This document shows, one piece after another, positions 33,067-42,447 of a stretch of DNA of 64,000 bases; within the stretch, counting starts at the first letter, position 1; every line of letters starts with the position of its first letter. Where the stretch lies: positions 13,151-77,150 of the forward strand of contig JBAXPR010000004.1 in NCBI GenBank assembly GCA_037132135.1, given 5' to 3'. Source of the stretch: BOG-933 sp037132135 (GTDB lineage Bacteria; Pseudomonadota; Alphaproteobacteria; Azospirillales; Azospirillaceae). Under the pieces are notes generated by a model, which did not search any database, was not told where the DNA came from, and saw only the letters and a program-made list of their open reading frames with translations. A program made the translations under genes and the position numbers.

Positions 33067-33954
33067 ATGTCCAAGCGTCCGCTTCCGATCGATGTCGAAC
33101 CTGAACCCGAAGCCCCGGACGGCGCAGAAGCGCCCGACGGCCTCTCGGCCGGCGCCGCGGCCGCCGGCGACGATGGCTACGAGGATGCCGACGACCCGCC
33201 ACCCTATCATCCGGTGGTCGCGGCGATGCTGGCGGCCGGCGTTTTCCTCACCCGCCTGCCCCTGCCCCTCAACGGCCGGCTGACCCCGGCGCTGTTCGGC
33301 CGGGCCATGGGCTGGTTCCCGCTGATCGGTGCCTGCCTCGGCCTCAGCGCCGGCATCGTGTTCGGCCTGCTTGGCGGCTTCGGCGTACCGTCGCTGGTCG
33401 CGGCAGCGGTGGTGGTCGCCCTCCTGGTGCTCACCACCGGCGGCCTCCATGAGGATGGTCTGGCCGATGTCGCCGACGGTCTTGGCGGCGGCCAGGACCG
33501 CGAGAGCAAACTCGAGATCATGCACGACAGCCGGGTCGGCTCCTATGGCGTGCTGGCGCTGGTCCTCAGCGTCGTCATCCGCATTGCCGCCATCGCCGCC
33601 CTGCCCTCGACCTGGGCCGCGATCAAGGTGCTGGTGGTCGCCGGGGCGCTGTCGCGGGCGGCGATGGTCGCCCAGAGCCACTGGCAGCCGCCAGCCCGCC
33701 CCGACGGCCTCTCGGCCACCCTCGGCGGCCCGGCCCCAGGCGCGACGGTGCTGGCGCTGGCGCTGGCGCTCGGCCTCGCCTTCCTGCTGATCGGCAGCAA
33801 GGCGGCGCTGGTGATGGTGGTCGCCGCCGTGGTCTGCTGGGGTCTGATCCGGCTCGCCGATCATCATGTCGGCGGTCAGACCGGCGATCTGCTCGGCACC
33901 ACCCAGCAGGTGGTCGAGATCGTGGTGCTGGTCATGCTCGCGGGGGTACGATGA
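33067..33954 (+). CDS. cobS: Adenosylcobinamide-GDP ribazoletransferase
   Basis: Inner-membrane enzyme that joins adenosylcobinamide-GDP and alpha-ribazole in the last steps of cobalamin synthesis. Motifs: FLTRLPLPLN, MGWFPLIGACLG, GGLHEDGLADVADGLGGG with the acidic catalytic residues, and KLEIMHDSRVGSYG. Several hydrophobic helices follow. At 295 aa it has about 45 extra acidic, Pro-rich N-terminal residues compared with the family, so a later start is possible, but a GGGAGC (AGGGAGC) stands before this ATG. Confidence 0.93.
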   Translation: MSKRPLPIDVEPEPEAPDGAEAPDGLSAGAAAAGDDGYEDADDPPPYHPVVAAMLAAGVFLTRLPLPLNGRLTPALFGRAMGWFPLIGACLGLSAGIVFGLLGGFGVPSLVAAAVVVALLVLTTGGLHEDGLADVADGLGGGQDRESKLEIMHDSRVGSYGVLALVLSVVIRIAAIAALPSTWAAIKVLVVAGALSRAAMVAQSHWQPPARPDGLSATLGGPAPGATVLALALALGLAFLLIGSKAALVMVVAAVVCWGLIRLADHHVGGQTGDLLGTTQQVVEIVVLVMLAGVR

Positions 33955-34586
33955 CCGTCATCACCCGCTGGTGGCTGATCCGGCACGCGCCGGTGGTCAA
34001 TCACAGTGGCCGCATCTACGGCCAGACCGACGTCGAGGCCGACACCGGCGACCATTGCGCCTTCGCGGCGCTCGCCAGGGCGCTGCCGGCGCGCCCGGTC
34101 TATCTCGTGACGCCGCTGAAGCGCACCATCCAGACCCTGGCAGCGCTGGTCGCGGCCCAGGGCGACTGCTCGGGGCTGGTCAACCCTGTGATCGAGCCCG
34201 ACCTCATGGAGCAGAATTTCGGCCTCTGGCAGGGCATGACCCATGCCGAGATTCAGCGCCTGCGCGGCAGCGAGGCGCATCGCTTCTGGCTCAGCCCGGC
34301 CCGCGAACGCCCGGAAAACGGCGAGAGCTTCACCGAAGTGGTGGAGCGCACCGGCACCGCCCTGGAGACGCTGTCCCGCGACCATGCCGGGCGCGACATC
34401 GTGGCCGTGCTTCACGGCGGTGTGATCCGGGCGGCGCTGGCGGTGGCGCTCCGGATCGACCCCGAGACGGCGCTGCGCTTCAGCGTGCACAATCTGTCGC
34501 TGACCCGCCTGACCCACTACGCCCCGAGCGACGGCTTGCCGCCGGCCTGGGGGGTCGAAACGGTTAACGCGGTGCTGCCGCCGTAA
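33951..34586 (+). CDS. Histidine phosphatase, alpha-ribazole phosphatase-like
   Basis: A 211-aa member of the phosphoglycerate mutase-like superfamily. The catalytic motif is LIRHAPVVNHSGRIYGQTDV, with RHA in place of the more common RHG; PLKRTIQTLAAL, LMEQNFGLWQGMTHAEI and VLHGGVIRAALAVAL carry the other active-site residues. The start overlaps the cobS stop by 4 bp (ATGA). The context makes removal of phosphate from alpha-ribazole phosphate or adenosylcobalamin phosphate the likely role. Its 3' end overlaps the convergent hydrolase gene by 23 bp. Confidence 0.85.
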   Translation: MTVITRWWLIRHAPVVNHSGRIYGQTDVEADTGDHCAFAALARALPARPVYLVTPLKRTIQTLAALVAAQGDCSGLVNPVIEPDLMEQNFGLWQGMTHAEIQRLRGSEAHRFWLSPARERPENGESFTEVVERTGTALETLSRDHAGRDIVAVLHGGVIRAALAVALRIDPETALRFSVHNLSLTRLTHYAPSDGLPPAWGVETVNAVLPP

Positions 34587-35322
34587 GCTCGGCCACGGTG
34601 CGGCGGATCAGGGCGAGGTCCTGATCGCGCGACAGCCGGTGATCGCCGTCCTTGACCAGGGTCAGCCGGACGTCCGCGCCGGCCAGCCGCTCGGCCAGCC
34701 GGACGCTGGTGACCCAGGGCACATCGGCATCCGCCATGCCATGGATCAGCCGCACCGGGCAGGCGAGCCGGATCAGCCCGCGCAGCAGCAGATGCCGCCG
34801 CGCCTCGTCGATCAGCCGGAGCGTGACCGGGGTCGGCTCGCCATAGTCGGAGGGCAGGCGCAGCACCTCGTCGTCGAGCAGTTCCAGCCGCTGCTCGGTA
34901 GTCAGGGTGGCCCAGATCAGGTCTTCGGTGAAGTCGGGAGCCGCGGCGATGCCGACCAGCCCGGCCACCCGCTCCGAGCGGCTGAGCGCCAGCAGCAGCA
35001 TGATCCACGCCCCCATCGACGAGCCGACGATGATCTGCGGCCCGCTGGTGGCGTGGTCGAAGACCTGCCGGGCGTCCTCGGCCCAGCCGCCGATCGTGCC
35101 CTCGGTGAAGCGGCCGCTGGAGGCGCCGTGGCCCTGATAGTCGAAGCGGACGAAGGCCCTGCCCTCGGCCCTGGCCCAGGCTTCGAGGGCCGCGGCCTTG
35201 GTGCCGGTCATGTCCGACTGAAAGCCGCCACAAAACAGCACACCCGGACTTGTTCCTTCCGTCCGGCGGAAAGCTATGGTAGCCGAACCGACAGCCAGAC
35301 TATGGTGATCCTGTTCCGTCAT
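34564..35322 (-). CDS. Alpha/beta hydrolase
   Basis: A 252-aa alpha/beta hydrolase: oxyanion region CGGFQSDMTGTKA, the nucleophile elbow GSSMG, aspartate in HGMADADVPW and histidine in DGDHRLSRDQD. FVRFDYQGHGASSG is typical of the ABHD10/serine aminopeptidase-like group, whose members deacylate lipids or proteins. The start at 35322 (MTEQDHHS) is chosen because the longer frame would run into the divergent glycosyltransferase gene. The substrate is unknown. Confidence 0.85.
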   Translation of the reverse strand: MTEQDHHSLAVGSATIAFRRTEGTSPGVLFCGGFQSDMTGTKAAALEAWARAEGRAFVRFDYQGHGASSGRFTEGTIGGWAEDARQVFDHATSGPQIIVGSSMGAWIMLLLALSRSERVAGLVGIAAAPDFTEDLIWATLTTEQRLELLDDEVLRLPSDYGEPTPVTLRLIDEARRHLLLRGLIRLACPVRLIHGMADADVPWVTSVRLAERLAGADVRLTLVKDGDHRLSRDQDLALIRRTVAELTAAAPR

Positions 35323-35350
35323 GAACGGATGGTCCTCGCAAGAGACGGGT

Positions 35351-36550
35351 ATGAATCCAGGCGCACAGCTTAGCATCGGCGATGAACAAGACAAGCCGCC
35401 CGTGGTCTTGCAGATCGTTCCCGGCCTGACCACCGGCGGCGCCGAGCGCGGCTGCGTCGATGTCGGCGTCGCGCTGGCCGCGGCCGGCGGTCAGGCGCTG
35501 ATCGCCTCGGCCGGCGGGCCGATGACCCGCGAACTGGACCGCGCCGGAGTCGGCCACATCAAGCTCGCCCTCGACACCAAGAATCCCTGGACGATCTGGC
35601 GCAACGCCGAACGACTCGCCGAAATCATCCGCGACTACGGCGTCGAGGTCGTCCACGCCCGCTCCCGCGCCCCGGCCTGGAGCGCCTGGCTGGCCGCCCA
35701 GCGCACCGGCGCCCGCTTCATGACCACCTTTCACGCCCCCTATAATTTCGACGGCAGGCTCAAGCAGCGCTACAATTCGGTGATGGCCCGGGGCGAGCGG
35801 ATCATCGCGATCTCCGAGTTCATCCGCTCCCACATCCTCGACAATTACGAGGTCGCGCCCGAGGTGGTGCGGGTGATCCATCGCGGCATCGACCACGCTA
35901 TCTTCCATCCCGACCGCGTCACCAAGCCGCGGCTGATCCAGCTCGCCCAACAGTGGCGGCTGCCCGACGACCGGCCGGTGATCCTGCTGCCCGGCCGGCT
36001 GACCCGCTGGAAGGGCCAGCTCGACCTGATCGACGCCCTGGCCCGGCTGAAGCGGCGCGATGTCGTCTGCCTGATGGTCGGCAGCGATCAGGGCCGGCGC
36101 CGCTACCGCACCGAGCTGGAACGCCGGATCGCCCATCACGACCTCGGCAGCGTCGTCCATCTGGTCGATCACTGCACCGACATGGCGGCGGCCTACATGC
36201 TGTCGACGGTGGTGGTCTCGGCCTCTCGCGAGCCCGAGGCCTTCGGCCGGGTGATCGTCGAGGCGCAGGCGATGGGCAAGCCGGTGATCGTGACCAACAT
36301 CGGCGCCGTGATGGAGACCGTGATCCCGGGCGAGACCGCCGAGATCGTGCCGCCCGCCGACCCGGAAGCCCTGGCCGAGGCCCTGGCCCATGCGCTGTCG
36401 CTGACCGTCGATGAGCGCGCCATGGTGGCCGAGCGCGCCATGGCCCATGCCACCGCCCATTTTCACAAGGAGCGGATGTGCCGCGAAACCCTCGCGGTCT
36501 ACCGCGAACTGGCCGACAGCCCGCGACCGCCGGCCGCCGTCACGCCTTGA
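35351..36550 (+). CDS. Glycosyltransferase family 4 protein
   Basis: A 399-aa GT-B glycosyltransferase. The N-terminal domain has IVPGLTTGGAERGCVDVGVA, the C-terminal domain has RLTRWKGQLDLIDALARLKR and the donor-binding signature EAFGRVIVEAQAMGKPVIVT. It probably adds a sugar to lipopolysaccharide or a surface glycan. The ATG at 35351 is preferred over the one at 35321, which would overlap the divergent start. The 3' end overlaps the convergent permease gene by 11 bp. Confidence 0.9.
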   Translation: MNPGAQLSIGDEQDKPPVVLQIVPGLTTGGAERGCVDVGVALAAAGGQALIASAGGPMTRELDRAGVGHIKLALDTKNPWTIWRNAERLAEIIRDYGVEVVHARSRAPAWSAWLAAQRTGARFMTTFHAPYNFDGRLKQRYNSVMARGERIIAISEFIRSHILDNYEVAPEVVRVIHRGIDHAIFHPDRVTKPRLIQLAQQWRLPDDRPVILLPGRLTRWKGQLDLIDALARLKRRDVVCLMVGSDQGRRRYRTELERRIAHHDLGSVVHLVDHCTDMAAAYMLSTVVVSASREPEAFGRVIVEAQAMGKPVIVTNIGAVMETVIPGETAEIVPPADPEALAEALAHALSLTVDERAMVAERAMAHATAHFHKERMCRETLAVYRELADSPRPPAAVTP

Positions 36551-37352
36551 GCTTGTAGCCGGTCTTCAGCATCCGCCAGGCGAGGAAGCCGAGGGCGAGA
36601 TTGCCGGCCAGCATCGCCGCAAGACCGACGCCGAGGCCGCCATCGTTCTGGCCGGTGAAGCCGTAGCGAAAGCCGTCGATCATATAAAAGAACGGGTCGG
36701 CGCGGGCCAGCCACTGGATCGGCTCGGGCAGGCTTTTCACCGAATAGAAGGTGCCCGAGAGAAACGACAGCGGCGTGATGATGAAGTTGGTCACCGCCGC
36801 GATATGGTCGAACTTCTCGGCCCAGATGCCGCCGATCAGCCCGAGCAGTGCCAGCATGGTCACCGCCATCACGCCGTGATAGAGCGCAAACACCGGGTGG
36901 GCCAGGGTGAAGGGCATGAACGGCCAGATCGCGAGGCCGGTGACCACCCCGACCACGAGACCGCGGGTGACGCCGCCGAGCGCGAAGCCGGCCATCAGCT
37001 CGCCCGCCGAGAGCGGCGGCATCAGGACATCGACGATGTTGCCCTGAACCTTGGCGATGATCAGCGACGACGAGGTGTTGGCGAAGGCGTTCTGGGTCAT
37101 CGCCATCATCATCAGGCCCGGGGTGAGAAAGCTCAGAAACGGCACCGGGCCGACCATGCGCACGTTGCTGCCGAGCGACAGCGCGAACACGGCGAAAAAC
37201 AGCAGCGTCGTCACCACCGGCGCAAAGATGGTCTGCATATGGACCTTGAGAAAGCGCCGGACCTCCCGGCTGTAAAGGGTCCAGAAGCCGATCCAGTTGA
37301 CCGGACCGAGCAGGGTGGGTTCGAGGACGGCGATTTCGGAGTCGGCGGACAT
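36540..37352 (-). CDS. ABC-2 type transporter permease
   Basis: A 270-aa membrane protein with six hydrophobic helices. FLSFLTPGLMMMAMTQNAFA and PLSFLSGTFYSVKSLPEPIQ are typical of the ABC-2 export permeases of the YadH/NodJ type. It would need an ATP-binding partner, and no such gene is adjacent. The substrate is unknown; lipid, drug or polysaccharide export are the usual roles. Confidence 0.88.
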   Translation of the reverse strand: MSADSEIAVLEPTLLGPVNWIGFWTLYSREVRRFLKVHMQTIFAPVVTTLLFFAVFALSLGSNVRMVGPVPFLSFLTPGLMMMAMTQNAFANTSSSLIIAKVQGNIVDVLMPPLSAGELMAGFALGGVTRGLVVGVVTGLAIWPFMPFTLAHPVFALYHGVMAVTMLALLGLIGGIWAEKFDHIAAVTNFIITPLSFLSGTFYSVKSLPEPIQWLARADPFFYMIDGFRYGFTGQNDGGLGVGLAAMLAGNLALGFLAWRMLKTGYKLKA

Positions 37353-37401
37353 CGGGCGGCACCTTCGTCTTGATCCGGGCCAGACATCACCATCGGCCCC
37401 G

Positions 37402-37419
37402 GCTTGGCAAGAGCCAAGC
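37402..37419. promoter_or_regulatory. Inverted repeat between divergent permease and pyc genes
   Basis: GCTTGGC-AAGA-GCCAAGC is a perfect 7-bp inverted repeat in the 174-bp gap. It is about 110 bp before the pyc ATG and 50 bp before the permease ATG. It could be an operator; no known consensus is matched. Confidence 0.3.
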
Positions 37420-37526
37420 GGCGATATGCCCCGCAGCCCAGCCCCGCAGCCATGCAGAATTCGCTAATATGCCGAAGCGTATTTTCATACACTTCCCCCG
37501 GCTCTGACCCTGAGGAGACAACCGCC

Positions 37527-40500
37527 ATGGTGGACAGCATAACCCCGATCCGGCGCCTGCTGATCGCCAACCGGGGCGAGATCGCGATCCGGGTGCTGCG
37601 GGCGGCCAACGAGCTGCGCATCGCCACCGTCGCCGTCTATTCTGAGGAGGACCAACTGGCCCTCCACCGCTTCAAGGCCGACGAGAGCTATCGGATCGGC
37701 GAGGGGCGCGGGCCGGTGCGGGCCTATCTCGACATCGACGACATCATCCGGGTGGCGCGCGAGGCCAAGGTCGACGCCATCCACCCCGGCTACGGCTTTC
37801 TTTCGGAAAACCCGGACTTCGCCGAAGCGGTGCGCCGGGCCGGCATCATCTTCGTCGGGCCGCGCACGGAGACCATGCGCGTGCTCGGCGACAAGGTGGC
37901 GGCTCGGGCGCTGGCGGTGGCGGCCGGGGTGCCGGTGATGCCGGCGACGCTGGCCCTGCCCGAGGATGACGAGGCCGAAACCCGGCGCCTCGCCGAGGAG
38001 ATCGGCTATCCCCTGATGCTGAAGGCCAGCTGGGGCGGCGGCGGCCGGGGCATGCGCATGATCGAGTCCGCCGACCAACTGGCGGCGGCGGTGGCGGCGG
38101 GCCGGCGCGAAGCGGTGCTGTCCTGCGGTCGCGGCGAGGTTTATCTCGAAAAGCTGGTGCGCCGGGCGCGCCATCTCGAGGTCCAGATTCTCGGTGACCG
38201 CAAGGGCGCGATCATCCATCTCTTCGAGCGCGACTGCACGGTGCAGCGCCGGCATCAAAAGGTGGTCGAGCGCGCCCCGGCCTCGTTTCTCACCGTCGCC
38301 CAGCGCCACGCGCTCTGCGACGCCGCCCTGGCCCTGGCCCAGGCCGCCCGTTACGAGAACGCCGGCACCGTCGAGTTCCTGATCGACGACGACAGCGGCG
38401 CCTTCTATTTCATCGAGGTCAATCCGCGGATTCAGGTCGAGCACACCATCACCGAGGAGGTCACCGGCGTCGATCTGGTCAAGGCCCAGCTCCGTCTCGC
38501 CGAGGGCCATGGCATCGGCAGCGCCGGCGTGCCCCGGCAGGACGAGATCCGCCTCAACGGCTTCGCGCTCCAGTGCCGGATCACCACCGAGGACCCCGAG
38601 GCCAACTTCATCCCCGATTACGGCCGGATTCTCGCCTATCATGCCGCCAACGGCTTCGGCATCCGCCTTGATGGCGGCACCACCTACACCGGCGCGCTGA
38701 TCACGCGCTTTTACGATTCGCTGCTGGTCAAGGTCACCGCCTGGGCGCCAACCGCCGAGGAGGCGATGCGGCGCATGGACCGGGCGCTGCGCGAGTTCCG
38801 CATCCGCGGTGTGGCCACCAACCTCGCCTTCCTCGAAAAGCTGATCAACCACCCGCGCTTCCTCAAGGCCGACTACACCACCCGCTTCATCGACGAAACC
38901 CCCGATCTCCTGAAGCCGAGCGGCGGTCGGGACCGCGCCACCCGCCTGCTGCGCTATATCGCCGAGACCAAGATCAACGGCAACCCCGAAGCGCGCGGCA
39001 GCACACCCTTCCGCGGCCCCGAGCCGCTGCTGCCCGCCGCCCTGCCCGCGATCATCCCGCCGGGCAGCCGCCAGCGGCTGGAGGCGCTGGGGCCGGTGAA
39101 ATTCGGCCAGTGGATGCGCGCGCAAAAACAGCTGCTGATCACCGACACCAGCCTGCGCGACGCCCACCAGTCGTTGCTGGCGACCCGCCTGCGCACCTTC
39201 GATATGCTGGCCGTCGCCCCGGCCTATGCCCGCGGCCTGCCCGAGCTGTTATCGCTGGAGTGCTGGGGCGGCGCCACCTTCGATGTGGCCATGCGCTTCC
39301 TCAAGGAGGACCCCTGGGAGCGGCTGGCCCAGATTCGCGAGGCCGTGCCCAACCTGCTGTTGCAGATGCTGCTGCGCTCGGCCAACGCCGTCGGCTACAC
39401 CAATTACCCCGACAACGTCGTCCGCCTCTTTGTCGCCGAAGCGGCCCGGGGCGGCGTCGATCTCTTCCGGGTCTTTGACTCGCTCAACTGGGTGGCCAAC
39501 ATGCGGGTGGCCATGGATGCGGTGCTCTCGTCGGGCAAGCTGCTCGAAGCCGCGATCTGCTACACCGGCGACATCCACGACCCCGACCGGGCCAAGTACG
39601 ACCTCAAATACTATGTCGGCATGGCCAGGGAACTCGAGGCGGCCGGCGCTCATATCCTGGCCATCAAGGACATGGCCGGTCTTTGCAAGCCGAGGGCCGC
39701 CTTCACCCTGGTCAGGACCTTGCGCGAGGAGGTCGGGCTACCGATCCATTTTCACACCCACGACACCAGCGGCGCCGCCGCGGCTTCCGTGCTGGCGGCG
39801 GTCGATGCCGGAGTCGATGCCGTGGACGGCGCCATCGACAGCATGAGCGGCACCACCTCCCAGCCCAACCTCGGCTCGATCGTCGAGGCGCTGCGGGGCA
39901 GCGAGCGCGACACCGGCCTCGATGGCCGCACCCTCCGCGCGGTGTCCCGCTATTTCGAGGATGTCCGGCGCCGCTATCACATGTTCGAGAGCGATCTGCG
40001 CTCAGGCACCTCGGAAGTCTATCTCCATGAAATGCCGGGCGGGCAATACACCAATCTTCGCGAGCAGGCCCGTTCGCTCGGCATCGACCATCGCTGGACC
40101 CAGGTCGCCGACACCTATGCCGCGGTCAACCGGATGTTCGGCGACATCATCAAGGTGACGCCGACCTCGAAGGTTGTCGGCGATCTTGCGGTGACGATGG
40201 TCACCGGTGGCATCAGCGTGGCCGACGTGCTCGACCCGCACAAAGAGATCGCATTTCCCGATTCGGTGGTCTCGTTCTTCCGGGGCGATATCGGCCAGCC
40301 GCCGGGCGGCTTTCCCAAGGCGTTGCAGGCCAAGGTGCTGCGCGGCGCCCAGCCGCTGCCTGACCGCCCCGGCGCCTGCCTGCCCGCAGCCGACCTCGCG
40401 GCGCTGCGCCACAAGGCCCAGACCGAGTTGCACCATCCGCTCAGCGACACCGACTTCGCCTCCTACCTGATGTATCCCAAGGTGTTCCTGGAATTCGCCC

Positions 40501-40976
40501 GCCATCACCGCAAATACGGCGACATCTCGGTGCTGCCGACGCCGGTGTTCTTCCACGGCATGGAGCCGGGCCAGGAAATCTCGATCCATCTCGAAAAAGG
40601 CAAGACGATGGTGATCCGCTGCCTTGCGATCGGCGAAGCCGACCCCGAGGGCATGCGCGAATTCTTCTTCGAACTCAACGGCCAGTCGCGGCTGGTCAAG
40701 GTCGCCGACGCCGAGAAGGCCGCCACCACCAAGGCCCGGCCCAAGGCCCAGGAGGGCAACCCCGGCCACGTCGCGGCGCCGATGCCGGGGGTGATCAGCA
40801 CCGTGGCCGTGGTCGTCGGGCAGCCGATCCGCCCCGGCGACATCCTGATGACCATCGAGGCCATGAAGATGGAAACGGCGATTGCCGCCGAGCGCGCCGG
40901 CCACGTCGAAACCATCCTCACCCCGGCCGGAACCCAGGTCGACGTCAAGGACCTGTTGCTGGTGATGGTGGACTGA
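37527..40976 (+). CDS. pyc: Pyruvate carboxylase
   Basis: Biotin-dependent carboxylation of pyruvate to oxaloacetate, feeding the TCA cycle. Domain order: biotin carboxylase (LLIANRGEIAIRVLRAANEL, GGGGRGMRMI, EVNPRIQVEHTITEEVTGVD), carboxyltransferase (DTSLRDAHQSLLATRLRT, FHTHDTSG) and a C-terminal biotinyl domain with EAMKME, biotin lysine K1114. At 1149 aa it is the full-length single-chain form. The ATG at 37527 follows GAGGAG. The 3' end overlaps the convergent cheB gene by 32 bp. Confidence 0.97.
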   Translation: MVDSITPIRRLLIANRGEIAIRVLRAANELRIATVAVYSEEDQLALHRFKADESYRIGEGRGPVRAYLDIDDIIRVAREAKVDAIHPGYGFLSENPDFAEAVRRAGIIFVGPRTETMRVLGDKVAARALAVAAGVPVMPATLALPEDDEAETRRLAEEIGYPLMLKASWGGGGRGMRMIESADQLAAAVAAGRREAVLSCGRGEVYLEKLVRRARHLEVQILGDRKGAIIHLFERDCTVQRRHQKVVERAPASFLTVAQRHALCDAALALAQAARYENAGTVEFLIDDDSGAFYFIEVNPRIQVEHTITEEVTGVDLVKAQLRLAEGHGIGSAGVPRQDEIRLNGFALQCRITTEDPEANFIPDYGRILAYHAANGFGIRLDGGTTYTGALITRFYDSLLVKVTAWAPTAEEAMRRMDRALREFRIRGVATNLAFLEKLINHPRFLKADYTTRFIDETPDLLKPSGGRDRATRLLRYIAETKINGNPEARGSTPFRGPEPLLPAALPAIIPPGSRQRLEALGPVKFGQWMRAQKQLLITDTSLRDAHQSLLATRLRTFDMLAVAPAYARGLPELLSLECWGGATFDVAMRFLKEDPWERLAQIREAVPNLLLQMLLRSANAVGYTNYPDNVVRLFVAEAARGGVDLFRVFDSLNWVANMRVAMDAVLSSGKLLEAAICYTGDIHDPDRAKYDLKYYVGMARELEAAGAHILAIKDMAGLCKPRAAFTLVRTLREEVGLPIHFHTHDTSGAAAASVLAAVDAGVDAVDGAIDSMSGTTSQPNLGSIVEALRGSERDTGLDGRTLRAVSRYFEDVRRRYHMFESDLRSGTSEVYLHEMPGGQYTNLREQARSLGIDHRWTQVADTYAAVNRMFGDIIKVTPTSKVVGDLAVTMVTGGISVADVLDPHKEIAFPDSVVSFFRGDIGQPPGGFPKALQAKVLRGAQPLPDRPGACLPAADLAALRHKAQTELHHPLSDTDFASYLMYPKVFLEFARHHRKYGDISVLPTPVFFHGMEPGQEISIHLEKGKTMVIRCLAIGEADPEGMREFFFELNGQSRLVKVADAEKAATTKARPKAQEGNPGHVAAPMPGVISTVAVVVGQPIRPGDILMTIEAMKMETAIAAERAGHVETILTPAGTQVDVKDLLLVMVD

Positions 40977-41565
40977 ACCCGGCGGCCGCCGGTTCGGCGG
41001 TCAGGCGGAGCAGCAGCGCCGCGATCCCGTCCAGGGGCACGACATGATCGGCGCCGCCCCTGGCGATCGCGGCGGCCGGCATCGCCGAGGCGACGGCGCC
41101 ATCGGGATCCTCGACGATGCCAAGGCCGCCACTGTCCCGGATTGCCTTGAGGCCGCGGGCGCCATCGTGATTGGCGCCGGTGAGGATGACGCCGATCGCC
41201 CGCCCGGGCAGGGCGTCGGCGACCGACTCGAACAGCACATCCACCGAGGGCCGGACGCCGCAGACCTTGGGATCGACGCTGAGGGCAAAACCGCCGTCGG
41301 TCTCCAGCAGCAGATGATAACCGGCCGGCGCGACATGGACGGTGCGCGGGCGGAGTGGCGCCTTGTCCTCGACCTCCTCGACGGTGATCGCGCAATAGCG
41401 GCCGAGCAGTTCCGCCAGCCGGTCGTTGCCGCCGGCGCCGACGTGGCAGACCACGGCGACCGGCACGGCAAAGCCGGCCGGCAGTCCCCCCAGCACGGTG
41501 CGGAGCGCCTGAAAGCCACCCGCCGAGCAGCCGATGGCGATCAATTCGAACGGTCGGGCATCCAT
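40945..41565 (-). CDS. cheB: CheB-type methylesterase domain protein without receiver
   Basis: A 206-aa protein consisting only of the CheB catalytic domain: nucleophile S14 in GCSAGG, H41 in VVCHVGAGG and D134 in LTGANHDGARGLKAI. It would remove methyl groups from glutamates of receptor-like helices. The usual N-terminal receiver domain is missing, so activity cannot be controlled by phosphorylation in the standard way. It overlaps the end of cheR by 25 bp. Confidence 0.9.
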   Translation of the reverse strand: MDARPFELIAIGCSAGGFQALRTVLGGLPAGFAVPVAVVCHVGAGGNDRLAELLGRYCAITVEEVEDKAPLRPRTVHVAPAGYHLLLETDGGFALSVDPKVCGVRPSVDVLFESVADALPGRAIGVILTGANHDGARGLKAIRDSGGLGIVEDPDGAVASAMPAAAIARGGADHVVPLDGIAALLLRLTAEPAAAGFSPPSPATGP

Positions 41566-42419
41566 GGTGCTGGCCCTGGGCTGGGGTGGAGATTTTTCGG
41601 CTGATACTGATAGATGCGGCGCTTGGGATCGATGATCTGGAAATCCGCCGCGATCTCGGAGGGAAACAGGTTCTCCTTGGTGCCGAGACACAGAAAGCCG
41701 CCGCGGGCGAAGCTGCCGGCGAAAAGTTCCAGCACCCGGTGCTGAAGAGACCGGTCGAAATAGATGAAGACGTTGCGGCACAGGATCAGGTGAACCTCGC
41801 AAAAGACCCCGTCCGAGACCAGATTGTGATGGGCAAAAACGATGTTTTTCCTCAGCGACCGGTCGATGATGCCAAACTCGTAGCTGGTCTGATAGTAGGT
41901 CTCGAACTCGAAACGGCCGCCGGCCTTCCGGTAGTTGACGCTGCCCTCCCGAAGGTGGGCCAGGGAATAGACCCCTTCCTCGGCCTTGGCCAGGGCGGTG
42001 TCGTTGATGTCGGTGGCGAATATCTGGCAGCGCTCGTAAAGCCCCTCCTCGCTGAGCAGGATGGCCAGGGAATAGACCTCCTCGCCGGTGGCGCAGCCGG
42101 CCTGCCAGATCGTGATCTGTGGCCAGCTGCGCAGCGCCGGCAGCACCCGCTCGCGCAGGACCAGAAACTCTTCCGGGTCCCGGAACAGCTCCGAGACCGG
42201 CACCGAGAGCCGGGCGATCGCCTGAGCGGGAAACTCGGGATCATCGAGCAGGGTCGGCAGCAGATCCACCACCCGTTCGACCCGGAAGGCATCGAGCAGG
42301 GCGAGGATGCGGCGCTTGATCGAGGCCAGCGCGTAGTGGCGGAAGTCGTACCCGTGGCGCAGCCGCATCGCCTCGATGAACAGCTGAACCTCGATATCCT
42401 GGAGTTCCGAACGGTGCAC
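41541..42419 (-). CDS. cheR: CheR-type protein-glutamate methyltransferase
   Basis: S-adenosylmethionine-dependent methyltransferase for receptor glutamates. VPVSELFRDPEEFLVLRERV and the SAM site TIWQAGCATGEEVYSLAILL are typical, as are ATDINDTALAKAEEG and LILCRNVFIYFD. The GTG at 42419 has GGGAGG 8 nt upstream and sets the 292-aa length. It lies 28 bp downstream of the hybrid kinase and overlaps cheB, so all three are one operon. Confidence 0.93.
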   Translation of the reverse strand: MHRSELQDIEVQLFIEAMRLRHGYDFRHYALASIKRRILALLDAFRVERVVDLLPTLLDDPEFPAQAIARLSVPVSELFRDPEEFLVLRERVLPALRSWPQITIWQAGCATGEEVYSLAILLSEEGLYERCQIFATDINDTALAKAEEGVYSLAHLREGSVNYRKAGGRFEFETYYQTSYEFGIIDRSLRKNIVFAHHNLVSDGVFCEVHLILCRNVFIYFDRSLQHRVLELFAGSFARGGFLCLGTKENLFPSEIAADFQIIDPKRRIYQYQPKNLHPSPGPAPWMPDRSN

Positions 42420-42447
42420 CCCGAGCCCTCCCCAGCGCGCCCGACGA

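Noticed and set aside
30834..33074. 746-codon frame antisense to the aldolase/dehydrogenase gene
   Set aside because: A shadow frame: low-complexity translation, no start signal, and the plus-strand fusion enzyme has all its motifs.
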